Below are positions 53,732-63,512 of a DNA stretch of 64,000 nt, one piece after another (the first letter of the stretch is position 1; every line of letters begins with the position of its first letter). This stretch comes from Bradyrhizobium barranii subsp. barranii (GTDB taxonomy: Bacteria > Pseudomonadota > Alphaproteobacteria > Rhizobiales > Xanthobacteraceae), in NCBI RefSeq assembly GCF_017565645.3, contig NZ_CP086136.1, positions 8,353,501 through 8,417,500 on the forward strand, in the 5' to 3' direction. The translations under genes were made by a program, and so were the position numbers. The notes beneath the pieces were generated by a model. The model worked only from the letters and a program-made list of their open reading frames with translations. It did not search any database and had not been told where the DNA came from.

Positions 53732-54835
53732 GTGGAAATCACCGATGTGCGGGCGCACCATATCCGCATCCCCTATGACGCCGGTGTCGCGAGCTTTCGC
53801 CAGGGCGCGTCCGCAATCTCCGCGCTCGACATGGTGCTGGTCGAGGTCACGACCGATGCCGGACTGACCGGCTGGGGCGATGCCTTTGCCTATGTCTCCC
53901 CGCGCACCACGCGAAGCGCCGTCGAGGAGATGATCGCGCCGCAGGCCCGCGGGCTGAAGGTTCCCGATGCCGCCGGCATTCCCGCGGTGATGGAACAGAT
54001 CCAGCGCAACCTGCATCTGTTCGGCCGCTACGGCATCACGATGTTCGCAATATCAGGGCTCGACATCGCGCTGTGGGACCTGGCTGCGAAGATCGAGGGC
54101 GCGCCGCTGCATCGCCTGCTCGGAGCAAGCAAACGCTCGAACATCCCCGCTTATGCGAGCCTGCTGCGGATCGGCTCGCCCGAAAACATCGCCGGCGAAT
54201 GCAAGAAGGCGCTCGCGCTCGGCTATGGCGCCATCAAGCTGCACGAGACCACGACGCCGGCGGTGTTTGCCGCGCGCGAGGCGATCGGGCCCGGCATCCC
54301 GCTGATGGTCGACATGAACTGCCCGCTCACAGGCGAGCAGGCGATCGCATTCGCGAAGGCGTGCGAGGACGCGCAGCCGATGTTTCTGGAAGAGCCGGTC
54401 TGGCCGCCGGAGGATTTTGCCACACTCGCCGAGGTCCGCCGCAAGGGCGGGCTCGGCGTCGCCGCCGGCGAGAACGCCTGCACGGAGTATCAATTCCGCC
54501 AGATGATGAATGCAGGCGCGGTCAGCCATGCCCAGCCGTCGGTGACCAAGGTCGGCGGCATCACGGAATTTCTGAAGGTCGTCGCACTCGCCGATCAGCT
54601 CGGCGTCAAGATCGTCCCGCACTCCCCGTATTTCGGTCCGGGCCTGCTGGCGACATTGCACCTGCTGGCGACGCGTGACGACGGGTTGGTCGAGATGTTC
54701 TATCTGAAACGCGAAGCGTGTCTGTGGGGCGGCCGCGCCGATGTCGATGCCACCGGCCACGTCGCAGTGCCTTCGGGACCCGGGCTCGGCTATGAGCCCG
54801 ATCGCGGCGTGATGGAGCGCTACCGCGTGGCGTGA
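53732..54835 (+). CDS. Mandelate racemase/muconate lactonizing enzyme family protein
   Basis: A 367-aa enolase-superfamily enzyme. Mg ligands are D in PLMVDMNCPLTG, E in PMFLEEPVWPPED and E in GVAAGENACTEY. The catalytic Lys lies in GYGAIKLHE and the His in IVPHSPYFGPG, a KxH-type pattern typical of the MR subgroup, in which the Lys is followed by a His rather than a second Lys. Start GTG 53732 has AGAGGAA upstream. Likely a sugar-acid dehydratase or racemase; substrate unknown. Confidence 0.9.
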   Translation: MEITDVRAHHIRIPYDAGVASFRQGASAISALDMVLVEVTTDAGLTGWGDAFAYVSPRTTRSAVEEMIAPQARGLKVPDAAGIPAVMEQIQRNLHLFGRYGITMFAISGLDIALWDLAAKIEGAPLHRLLGASKRSNIPAYASLLRIGSPENIAGECKKALALGYGAIKLHETTTPAVFAAREAIGPGIPLMVDMNCPLTGEQAIAFAKACEDAQPMFLEEPVWPPEDFATLAEVRRKGGLGVAAGENACTEYQFRQMMNAGAVSHAQPSVTKVGGITEFLKVVALADQLGVKIVPHSPYFGPGLLATLHLLATRDDGLVEMFYLKREACLWGGRADVDATGHVAVPSGPGLGYEPDRGVMERYRVA

Positions 54836-54844
54836 CGGCGACCG

Positions 54845-55201
54845 CTATTTCGCCGCATCCTTCGGTGGCGGCGCGTCCTGCTTCTTCTTCAGATCGTCCG
54901 CGATCTTCACCTGTGCAGCCTGGAGATCGCCCAGCGTCTTCTGCAGGCCGGCCACAAGCGTCTTCAGCGCGTCGATCTGGCGGTTGGCGGCATCGAGCTT
55001 CTGCTGATGATCGAGCGTCAGCTTGGTGATCGTCTTCTGCAGGAAGTCGACGTTGCTCTGCAGGCAGCTCGTGCGCCGCTCCATGGTCTGCTCGACGGTG
55101 CAGATCTCGATGCCGGGCACGTCTTGCGCGCGGACCGGCGCAATCGCCAGCGGGGCGAGCAACAACATCGCGAAACAGACGCCGGCGCTTCGAAGCAGCA
55201 T
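54845..55201 (-). CDS. Exported coiled-coil protein
   Basis: A 118-aa product with signal peptide (residues 1-25, ending VRA-QD) and a mature helical region (about 50-105) with heptad pattern (NVDFLQKTITKLTLDHQQKL, ANRQIDALKTLVAGLQKTLG), ending PPPKDAAK. Two cysteines precede the coil. Probably a small periplasmic oligomer. Function unknown. It converges on the enolase-superfamily gene with a 9-bp gap. Confidence 0.68.
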   Translation of the reverse strand: MLLRSAGVCFAMLLLAPLAIAPVRAQDVPGIEICTVEQTMERRTSCLQSNVDFLQKTITKLTLDHQQKLDAANRQIDALKTLVAGLQKTLGDLQAAQVKIADDLKKKQDAPPPKDAAK

Positions 55202-55386
55202 GCAGGTTCCTCGTCCGAATCAATCACGGCAATGTGCGCTTTTTGCTCGCCGACGCCGGAGGCTACCACACTCGTACCGCATTCTCGCGTTGAGCTTAGC
55301 TTGTTCCCTTGGACGGGGATCAGTGAACCGTGCGCGGAAGAAAGTGGGCGCTCTTTCCGCGACTTTGATTAGGGGAGATTTTTGGA

Positions 55387-55611
55387 ATGGCAACGCGCGA
55401 TAGACGTCTGGCGGAATTCGATGGCGCCGGCGAACCGCCACCTGGCCTGCCGGTGGAGGTGCTGTGCGAGGACCATAGCGGAACGTATCAACTGCCGTTC
55501 GCCTGCCGCTATGTCGAGGGCCGCTGGCAGAACGACGCGGCCGGCGTCCCGGTGGAGGCCACTGTCATCGGCTGGCGCGTGCCGCGCGCCAAGCACTCGG
55601 GCTTCGCCTGA
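55387..55611 (+). CDS. Small conserved protein of unknown function
   Basis: A 74-aa product with EVLCEDHSGTYQLPFACRYV and ATVIGWRVPRAKHSGF. It has two cysteines and a Trp-rich end, and resembles small Bradyrhizobium proteins that I cannot name. GGGGAGA lies upstream of ATG 55387. No signal peptide. Confidence 0.55.
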   Translation: MATRDRRLAEFDGAGEPPPGLPVEVLCEDHSGTYQLPFACRYVEGRWQNDAAGVPVEATVIGWRVPRAKHSGFA

Positions 55612-55891
55612 CGAGCGGCGTCTGTCTCAAAATGCAACGGGGCCGCGCTCTGCCTTAACGAACGGAACGCGGCCCGAACGAATCACGTCCGAATCAGCCG
55701 AAAGGCCGTGTACGCGGCTGTTCACGGCTAGATGTCGCAATAAGCCCGCACGCGTATACAATATCTGCGCAGCACGTGGGCCGGCCCGAGCCCGCCACGG
55801 GTGCTAAAAGTTAACGGCTTCAAAGACATGGCTGCCGGGTGCGGCAGCCCGGGCCTCGCTCCCAAAACAGGCAGGCGGGCGCCAGGCCTGC

Positions 55892-56548
55892 CTAATATTC
55901 GACCTCGAGCTCCTCGATCTCGGCCGGCTCATCCTTGGCCGCCGCGATCCATTCCATCATCTCGGGCATGGCCATGATGGTATCGGCATAGGCCTTCAGC
56001 AGCGGCTCGAGCTTGACGTCATAGGTCACGAAGCGCGTCACCACGGGGGCGTACATCGCATCCGCCATGGTGCGCCTCGCGCCGAACAGGAAGGGTCCGC
56101 CTGATTTCTCCAGGCAGTCGCGCCAGATGGAACAGACGCGGTCGATATCGGCCTGCGCGCGCGACCAGATCTTGAAGCCGGGGAAGTGCCCCTTCAGATT
56201 GACCGGCAGCGACGCGCGCAACGTTGTGAAGCCGGAATGGATTTCGCCGCAGATCGAGCGGCAATGCGCCCGCTGGACGCGGTCATCAGGCAACAGACCG
56301 GCTTCCGGCATCGCCTCGTTGAGATATTCGGCGATCGCCAGCGTATCCCAGACCACGGCGCCCTCGTGGCGCAGGCACGGCACCAGGATCGACGACGACA
56401 ACAGCAGGATTTCCGCGCGCGCCGACGCGTCGTCCGGCGCGGTGACGATCTCCTCGAAATCGAGCCCGGAAAATTTCGTCAGCAGCCAGCCGCGCAGCGA
56501 CCAGGACGAATAGTTCTTGCTGCTGATTGTCAGTGTCGCCTTCGCCAT
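55892..56548 (-). CDS. Glutathione S-transferase family protein
   Basis: A 218-aa product. The thioredoxin-like domain starts TLTISSKNYSSWSLRGWLLT, with the likely catalytic Ser in SSW, and has ILVPCLRHEGAVVWDTLAIA. The C-terminal helical domain contains FLFGARRTMADAMYAPVVTR. Similar proteins are annotated as GST/YfcF-type. It is divergent from the PHA depolymerase gene across about 170 bp. Substrate unknown. Confidence 0.9.
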   Translation of the reverse strand: MAKATLTISSKNYSSWSLRGWLLTKFSGLDFEEIVTAPDDASARAEILLLSSSILVPCLRHEGAVVWDTLAIAEYLNEAMPEAGLLPDDRVQRAHCRSICGEIHSGFTTLRASLPVNLKGHFPGFKIWSRAQADIDRVCSIWRDCLEKSGGPFLFGARRTMADAMYAPVVTRFVTYDVKLEPLLKAYADTIMAMPEMMEWIAAAKDEPAEIEELEVEY

Positions 56549-56717
56549 ATGGCCTCTTCCCTACGCCTGTGACTTGCACGCCGCCCGGCCCGCGGGAGTG
56601 CTCATGACCTGTGCTTCCCGCAAAAGGAGGAGCAAGCGATGTGCCAGTTTTGAGGGCGGTAGGGCTCCCGTTTGGCTTCGATATTGCATGACAGCACGGG
56701 AAGGTGGGCGTTTCAGT

Positions 56718-57941
56718 ATGATGTCGATGTATTATCAGGCCTTTCAGAACCATATGGACCTCACCGCGCCGTGGCGGGCGGGAGCTTCGTCCGCACTCAG
56801 ATTCCTCAATCTGGTGCCGCAGGGCCTATCGGATCAGGTCGTCGGCCGGCTCTCCGCCGCGCTGGAGCTGATCTCGCGCTCCACCCTCACCTATCACCGT
56901 CCGGCCTACGGCATCGACAGCGTGATGGTGGGCAACCGTGAGGTCGGCGTCACCGAGGAGGTCGCCTACGCGACGCCGTTCGGCTCGCTGCTGCACTTCA
57001 GGAAGGACGGCGTGCCGGAGCAGCCGCGCATGCTGCTGGTGGCGCCGATGTCGGGCCATTTCGCCACGCTGCTGCGCGGCACCGTGAAAACGCTACTGCA
57101 GGATCACGACGTCTACATCACCGACTGGCACAATCCGCGCGACATTCCACGCCGCGAAGGCCGCTTCGGGCTCGACGATTACACCGATCATCTCATCGAC
57201 TTCCTCGGCCAATTGGGCCCGCGTCCGCACATGGTCGCAATCTGCCAGCCCTCGGTCTCGGCACTCGCGGCCGCCGCGGTCATGTGCGAGGGCAACCACC
57301 CCTCGCGGCCTGCGACGCTGACGCTGATGGCGGGTCCGATCGACACGCGCATCCAGCCGACCAGGGTCAACGAGTTCGCCAAGAGCAGGCCGATCGACTG
57401 GTTCGAGCAGAACCTGATCAACTACGTGCCGGTGCAATGCCGCGGCGCGCTCCGCAAGGTCTATCCCGGCTTCGTGCAACTCACGGCGTTCGTCTCGATG
57501 AATCTCGAGCGCCACATCAAGCAGCACATGGATCTCGCCAACCATATCGCCAAGGGCGAGAAGGAGAAGGCCGCGAGCATCAAGACCTTCTACGACGAAT
57601 ATTTCGCCGTGATGGACCTGCCGGCCGAGTTCTACATCGAGACCGTGCGTGACGTGTTCCAGGAGCACCTGTTGCCGCAAGGCAAGTTGATGCACCGTGG
57701 CCGTCCCGTGAACACCAAGGCCGTCAGCCGCATGGGGCTAATGACGGTCGAAGGCGAGAAGGACGACATCTGCTCGATCGGCCAGACGCTCGCCGCGCAA
57801 GACCTCTGCACCGGTGTGCGCGCCTATCGCCGCGTCCACCACATGCAGGCCGGCGTCGGCCACTACGGCGTGTTCTCGGGCAAGCGGTGGAATAACGAGA
57901 TCTATCCGCTGCTGCGGGATTTCGTGCACGTGAATTCCTGA
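56718..57941 (+). CDS. phaZ: Intracellular polyhydroxyalkanoate depolymerase
   Basis: A 407-aa granule-associated enzyme that mobilises PHB. It begins MMSMYYQAFQNHMDLTAPWR, typical of PhaZ. The hydrolase core has APMSGHFATLLRGTVKTLL, the nucleophile elbow AICQPSVSALA with active Cys (lipase-box variant used by intracellular depolymerases), TVEGEKDDICSIGQT with Asp and AGVGHYGVFSGKRW with His. The length is normal. ATG 56718 is chosen; the frame is open to 56517 over a GST promoter. Confidence 0.94.
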   Translation: MMSMYYQAFQNHMDLTAPWRAGASSALRFLNLVPQGLSDQVVGRLSAALELISRSTLTYHRPAYGIDSVMVGNREVGVTEEVAYATPFGSLLHFRKDGVPEQPRMLLVAPMSGHFATLLRGTVKTLLQDHDVYITDWHNPRDIPRREGRFGLDDYTDHLIDFLGQLGPRPHMVAICQPSVSALAAAAVMCEGNHPSRPATLTLMAGPIDTRIQPTRVNEFAKSRPIDWFEQNLINYVPVQCRGALRKVYPGFVQLTAFVSMNLERHIKQHMDLANHIAKGEKEKAASIKTFYDEYFAVMDLPAEFYIETVRDVFQEHLLPQGKLMHRGRPVNTKAVSRMGLMTVEGEKDDICSIGQTLAAQDLCTGVRAYRRVHHMQAGVGHYGVFSGKRWNNEIYPLLRDFVHVNS

Positions 57942-57983
57942 CTGTCATTCCCTGCCCATCGACTGGGGGAAAACGGCACGTGC

Positions 57984-58460
57984 CTAATGCACTTGCTCCA
58001 GCAGCTCTTTCGCTTCCACGACTTCAGAAAGATTTCGCTCCACATCGAATTCGGCCAGCACGGGAGCGAGCATTTCGGATACCCCGCCTGCTCGGCCATT
58101 TCTCTTGTGCAGGCGAGCAAGTCCAAGGGCGCTGCGCAGCTCGAAAGTCTTCGTCTGCTGGTGTCGTGCGATCTCAAGCGCTCGGTTGAGGGAAGCTTCG
58201 GCACTGGCTTCGTCCGAAGGATCAAGACGCGACAAAAGCTCGCCGCGGGCGCGATGCAACTCGGCATCAAGCCAATGCTGGCCGGATTGCCCGGTCCACG
58301 CGATCAATTCGCTCAAGATTTCCAGCCCGGTTTCGAGTTGGCCCGACGCTGCGTTCGCCAAGGCGACGTGCATCCCCCAAAACGGCTCACAGAGATAGCA
58401 GTCATTCTCGTGCAGCAAAGTCCAGCCGCGACGCATTTCCGTCAGTCCGGTCATTTGGTC
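57984..58460 (-). pseudogene. 3' fragment of SAM-cyclase-ATPase-TPR gene, cut by IS3 copy 2
   Basis: After the GTC target triplet the frame reads QMTGLTEMRRGWTLLHENDC and continues to a stop at 57984 (157 residues after the duplicated codon). Composition and the repeated ALANAASGQLETGLEILSEL and EASLNRALEIARHQQTKTFE helices fit the C-terminal TPR region of cyclase-AAA-TPR proteins. It is in frame with 59822-62680 once the IS and one GTC are removed. Confidence 0.88.
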
Positions 58461-58606
58461 AGAGCTGGCCCCGGTTGTTTGGACAGCGCCCCGCTGGATT
58501 TAAGTGGATTCCTGCCGGGTTATGCTGAACGCGGGGCTTTACGGTTTTGTCGTTGCGTCGGGAGGGCGTAGCCCGACCAGAGCGACGACAAAACCGTCGG
58601 CGACGG

Positions 58607-59434
58607 TCATGCGGCCATCACCATAGCTTGCGTGCCGAAGTAAGCCTCGTCGGGCGTGCGCCCGTCAAGGCTCGAGTGAGGGCGTCCCTGATTGTAGAAG
58701 GCCAGATACTTGGCAATTGACGCTCGCGCCTCGGACACGCTGTCGTAGGCGCGGAGATATACTTCTTCGTATTTGACCGTGCGCCAGAGCCGCTCGACAA
58801 ACACGTTGTCGCGCCAGGCGCCCTTGCCGTCCATGCTGATGGCGATCTTCGCGTCCAGCAGCACATCGGTGAACTCGAGGCTGGTGAACTGGCTGCCCTG
58901 ATCCGTGTTGAAAATCTCGGGCCTGCCGTGCTTCGCCAACGCCTCCTGGACCGCTTCGACGCAGAAGGCCGCCTCCATTGTGATCGAGACGCGATGGGCC
59001 AGGACCCGTCGGCTGAACACATCGACGACCGCCGCGAGATAGACGAAGCCACGCCGCATCGGAATGTAGGTGATGTCCATTGCCCACGCATGGTCGGGCC
59101 GCTCGATCTTCAATCCGCGCAACAGGTACGGGTAGATCTTGTGACCCGGAGCCGGCTTGCTCGTGTTCGGGCGACGATAGACCGCCTCGATCCCCATGCG
59201 CTTCATCAGCGTCGCGATGTGGCGGCGACCGGCGTATACGCCCTCCCGCCGCAGCAACGATCGCAGCATACGCGCTCCCGCGAAGGGATAATCGAGATGC
59301 AGCTCATCGAGCCGACGCATCAAGGCAAGGTCCTCGGCCGAAACTGGCCGAGGTTCATAGTAGACCGTGCTGCGAGCCAGCTTCAGGACCTTCGCCTGGC
59401 GCACGATAGAAAGATCATGATCGCGGTCGATCAT
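58607..59434 (-). CDS. IS3 transposase OrfB, copy 2
   Basis: A 275-aa product identical to the OrfB at 25327-26154, with the same DDE residues (AWAMDITYIP, FNTDQGSQF, VFVERLWR). Overlaps OrfA by the ATGA junction. Confidence 0.96.
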   Translation of the reverse strand: MIDRDHDLSIVRQAKVLKLARSTVYYEPRPVSAEDLALMRRLDELHLDYPFAGARMLRSLLRREGVYAGRRHIATLMKRMGIEAVYRRPNTSKPAPGHKIYPYLLRGLKIERPDHAWAMDITYIPMRRGFVYLAAVVDVFSRRVLAHRVSITMEAAFCVEAVQEALAKHGRPEIFNTDQGSQFTSLEFTDVLLDAKIAISMDGKGAWRDNVFVERLWRTVKYEEVYLRAYDSVSEARASIAKYLAFYNQGRPHSSLDGRTPDEAYFGTQAMVMAA

Positions 59435-59733
59435 CGCTTTGCGCTCAGCAGGCCCGCCTTGGTGAGCGCGCCGGACAAAAAATCGTTTTCCAACGCCAGC
59501 TCGCCGATCTTGGCATGTAACGCCTTCAAATCGACCGGCGTCTCGGCCGATGTCTTGTCATGCCCAAACACGCCGGCGGCGCCTTCCAGGAGCTGGTTTT
59601 TCCAGATCGTGATCTGGTTCGGATGAACATCAAACGCGCCAGCTCCGCCAGTGTCTTGTCGCCTTTGACCGACAGCCAAAGCAACCTTCGCCTTGAATGC
59701 CGGAGAATGCGTCCGGCGGCTCTTCTTCGTCAT
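59431..59733 (-). CDS. IS3 OrfA, copy 2
   Basis: A 100-aa product identical to the OrfA of copy 1, including the out-of-frame VGQRRQDTGGAGA segment in the helix-turn-helix. The change therefore predates the duplication of the element. Confidence 0.88.
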   Translation of the reverse strand: MTKKSRRTHSPAFKAKVALAVGQRRQDTGGAGAFDVHPNQITIWKNQLLEGAAGVFGHDKTSAETPVDLKALHAKIGELALENDFLSGALTKAGLLSAKR

Positions 59734-59821
59734 CTTCGCTCCTGATTCGCAGCAAGAATCCTCGCCGCTGTCAGGCAGAAAATCCACTCAAGCTACTGTC
59801 CGAATTTGCGGGGCCAGCTCT

Positions 59822-62680
59822 GTCGCCTGCACGCCACTTGGCGAGGCCATTCAGATAGGTGCCGGCGGCCACATACAACGGCATCGTGTGGTCGCGCGCG
59901 AGACCGAGCGCCAAGATCGTCTCCGTTTGCTGCAACACGCCTCCGCATAGTCCGTCGAACACGGCGCGATGAACCAGCGCGTTGGCCTGGGACAGCGCCC
60001 GTTTTTCTCCCGAAGCACTCACCGCTTCGGCAGCGAGGCGGCGTGCACGCGCGATCCTGCCAAGCGGCCAAAGCACCAGGGCAAGAAACCTCATGATCAC
60101 GAACGGGAGATCCAGTGCCGAAGCCCTGAACGTCGCTGGATCCCGCTCGGCGCCGTAGATCTCTAGTGCCTGCTCAAGATGCGTTCTCGCGTTCAAATAG
60201 TCGCCCCCGAACCAGCAGGTAGCCCCGCCCGTCCAATGTGCGACGACGACGGCGGCCACCGGTGAGTCCGGTCGTCGGTCAGCGGCGCTCATGATGGCAT
60301 CCGCGAGCTCACGCATCGGAGCGAGTTCGCCGTGTGTCAGGCAAGCATTGAAGAGACCCGAATGGACCGGCGCGAGTTCAACGGGATCATTGATGTCGGC
60401 CGCGAACTGTCGGGCACGCGTCCATGCGGCTACCGTTTCGGGAGCGCTGTGGCCGAGGCGGCCTCGCAATGCACGGCCATACTCGATTTGAAGATGCAGC
60501 CTGCTCATCATCCGGCGGGGATCATCCGGCACCTCATCGGCGGACGCGATCGCCTTGCCGAGATGCGCGATCGCCTCGGAATAGGCCGAGCGCTTCAGCG
60601 CTTGCTGGCCCGCCTTGCGCCACCATTCGAAGGCGATCTCGCTCAGCCCCGCCTCAGTGAAGTGGTGTGCCAGAACTTCCGGCTCAGTCTCGGCAACGAC
60701 GGGAAACTTCTCGCGCAGGACATCGCCGATGCGCTTGTGAAGCACCTGCCGTTTGCTCTTGAGCAGGCCTTCATAGGCCGCTTCCTGAACGAGAGCGTGC
60801 CTGAAGCTATAGTTTGCGTCCGGCGGTGTCCCGCGACGCACCAGCAGTTCCGCCTCTTCGAGTTGCCCCAGCGCAGCGCTCAGCGTCAGATCATCGCGTC
60901 CTGTCACATATCTTAGCAGCGCGTATGAAAAGTCGCGGCCGATGGCGGCGCCTATCTGCGCCACCTCCTTGACGGGAGCCAACCGGTCGAGCCGCGCCAT
61001 CAGCGAATCCTGCAGCGTCGCGGGAATAGCGAGCGGCGGGAGCGGGCTATCGAGGCGGTAGCGTCCGGAATCCTCGACGAGCAGTCCGGACTCCAGCACC
61101 ATCTTGGTCAGTTCCTCGACGAATAGCGGGATGCCGTCCGTCTTGTCGATGATCTGCTCGATCATCTCGCGCGGCAGCTGGCGGCCAACGGTCACCTGCT
61201 CGACCAGCGCACGCGTGTCCTGCCGGTCGAGCCGGTCGAGCCGCAACAGGCTGACGTTGGCGAGGCCCGACCAGGAGGGCTCGAACTCTGGCCGGGACGT
61301 CATGAGCATGAGTATCGGCAGTCCCCTGATCCGGTCGACCCCGAGATCGAACAGTTCAAGTGTCGTGGCATCGGCCCAATGCATATCCTCGCAGATAACC
61401 AGCAGGGGTTGCTCTCGCGCCAACCCCTCGAGCTGATCGAGAAGCGAGGCAAATGTCTGTCGCCGCTGCTGCGCCGGGCTCAAACCAAGCGGCGGATAAT
61501 GGTCGCCGGTTGGAATCGAAAGGAGAGCCGCAATGAGCGGTGTCGCCCGGGCGACCTGTTGCGTTCCAAGCGCCAGCATTGCCTCAAGCTTGTCGAGCTT
61601 TTGCCCCGGCGTGTCGTGCGAGCGGATACCGGCTGCGCGCTCCAGCTGCGCGACAAAGGGATGAAGCGCGCTGTTGGTGTGGTAGGGCGAACACTGATAT
61701 CGCACCCGGCGGTGCGCCCCCAACGCGGGGTTTTCAGACAGCGTTGCGACAATGCGCGACTTGCCGATGCCTGCTTCGCCGGAGATCAACACCATCTGGC
61801 CCTGCCCCTGCCATGCCAATCGCTGGCGCGAGAGCGTGAATTCGATCTCCTCCTTGCGACCGACAAAGCCGATCGAACGCGCTGCGCGGACCGCCTCGAA
61901 GCGACTTTCCGATGCGGCCGCCCCCTCGACCGCCCAGACCGCGATGGGTTCGGCTATCCCCTTGACCTCGCGACGGCCGAGATTGCGAAAAGTGAAGAGA
62001 TCGCCAAGCAGCCGCCGCGTCGACGAGGCGACGACGACCACTCCCGGTTCCGCCAGGCTCTGAAGCCTGGCAGCAAGGTTTGGTGTATCGCCGACCGTTG
62101 CGTGCTCCTCCGACGCATCGCCGCTGATGAGGTCACCGATCACCACAAGCCCGGTCGCGATTGCGATCCGCAGTTCAACCCGTTCAGTGGCGCCCGTCCT
62201 GAGGCGCCCGACCGCAGCGATGGTGTCGAGGCCCGCTCGCACTGCGCGCTCCGCATCGTCCTCGTGGGCGCGGGGATAGCCGAAATAGACCAGTATTCCG
62301 TCCCCGACGAACCTGGCGATCCTGCCGTCATAAGCAGCGATGACGCCCGCACAAGCGGCGCGGTAGGCCCGGATCACTTCCCACATATCCTCGGGATCGA
62401 GACGCGCGGAGAGCGCAGTCGAGCCGACCAGGTCGCAAAACATAACGGTCAGGTGACGCCGCTCGGCGTCGTGAGGAGGAGCCGGCGATGCGATCAACGC
62501 GGCTGGATCGAGGTCGGCAATGGCACGCAGCATCTTGCGGCGATGGCCAAGCAGGACTCCGAGCTTATCGAAGTCCTCGGCCATCAGTTCGGGAAGGACG
62601 CCCATGTCGATCCCATTTTGGACAAAACGCTCTGCGTATTGTCCAAGCCCCAGCTTCTCGAGCCACTCCGCAATCTGCAT
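59822..62680 (-). pseudogene. SAM domain-adenylate cyclase-ATPase-TPR protein, 5' part, cut by IS3
   Basis: Starts MQIAEWLEKLGLGQYAERFV (ATG 62680; GTG 62689 possible), a SAM domain (residues 1-60). A class III cyclase domain follows (about 80-250: TVMFCDLVGSTALSARLDP, RFVGDGILVYFGYP with the metal-binding Asp residues). Next is an STAND/AAA-type ATPase with Walker A SGEAGIGKSRIVATL and DMHWAD, then TPR-like helices to the insertion. The intact gene would give 1,110 aa. The remaining 953 codons plus IS-derived residues keep cyclase and ATPase but lose the last 157 residues. Confidence 0.9.
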
Positions 62681-62689
62681 TGGCTCCAC

Positions 62690-62996
62690 CGATCGTGCGG
62701 TTGGCGGTTAGCAGAATTTTGGGCCACGGCGCGCGGGGACAATATCTCAACGCCACCATGATGGCACGTCTTGTTTGTTGCGCGATAACTTAGGTTGCTC
62801 AGTACCGATGCCGCTTCCAAGCAAGGACATTGCTCGATGCAAACTGCGGCGCTACTAAAAATCGTCTGCACGCAGCGTTGGACGACAGAAGTTGCGATGA
62901 GCCGTCAACCACTCGCCTTCAGACCTGACGTCAGCACTGGCACTGGTGCCCACATCACGACGCCAAGCAGACGTTTTTCCGTGAGCACAATTGTCC
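62690..62996. other. Intergenic stretch without recognisable gene
   Basis: About 300 bp between the cyclase start and the membrane-protein gene on the same strand. It must carry the cyclase promoter on the minus strand. No hairpin, known motif or convincing ORF was seen. Confidence 0.4.
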
Positions 62997-63512
62997 TCAT
63001 TCCTCGTCCTTGGGCACTACGTAGTTGCGCGCCATCGTTCCCGCCGCAACTTGAAGCGAAGACCCAACGACCCAACAGCCGGCGAGAAAAGCTATCAGCC
63101 CATTGGGTAGGCTTTGATCAAGGACAAGGATGCTGACGGACAGAGTTGCTGCAATCGCCGCGCCGAACGTACCGGCCGCACTCATGATCTCAGCAACCTC
63201 AGAGCCGTTGTATTCTTCCGAGGTGCTCGAAATCGACCTCCGAGCGACAGACCGGGACAAATCAATTCCAACATAATAGCTGAGAGCTCCGTAGAGCATT
63301 GTTAGCAGCACGATCCAGCCGCTTTCAAAAAGCCCGCCTTTCTGACGCAACAGGGTCGCACCCACATAGAGGCCGCAAGAGGCCCCAACGGCTGCGAGCC
63401 CAATTCTTTCGAGGAGATGGGCCGACTTGATAAGACTGGAACGGGCGATCCCAAGATTACCGGCGTACCTCGTCAGGGAAAACGCGCTGGAAACTGCGTT
63501 GCCTATCTTCAT
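62997..63512 (-). CDS. Membrane protein of unknown function
   Basis: A 171-aa product with predicted spans at residues about 37-55 (IGLAAVGASCGLYVGATL), 64-82 (SGWIVLLTMLYGALSYYVG), 110-130 (SAAGTFGAAIAATLSVSIL) and 137-157 (NGLIAFLAGCWVVGSSLQVA). The central loop SRSVARRSISSTSEEYNGSE is hydrophilic. No family recognised. AGGAGCCCCC lies upstream of ATG 63512. Base composition is a little less GC-rich than the flanks. Confidence 0.6.
   Translation of the reverse strand: MKIGNAVSSAFSLTRYAGNLGIARSSLIKSAHLLERIGLAAVGASCGLYVGATLLRQKGGLFESGWIVLLTMLYGALSYYVGIDLSRSVARRSISSTSEEYNGSEVAEIMSAAGTFGAAIAATLSVSILVLDQSLPNGLIAFLAGCWVVGSSLQVAAGTMARNYVVPKDEE

Larger units (their letters stand above)
58461..59821 (-). 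mobile_element. IS3-family insertion sequence, copy 2
   Basis: Same 1,361-bp element as at 25181, offset by 33,280 bp and apparently identical. Ends AGAGCTGGCCCC/GGGGCCAGCTCT. The target duplication here is 3 bp, GTC (58458-58460, 59822-59824), against 4 bp for copy 1. Both copies point the same way. Confidence 0.96.
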
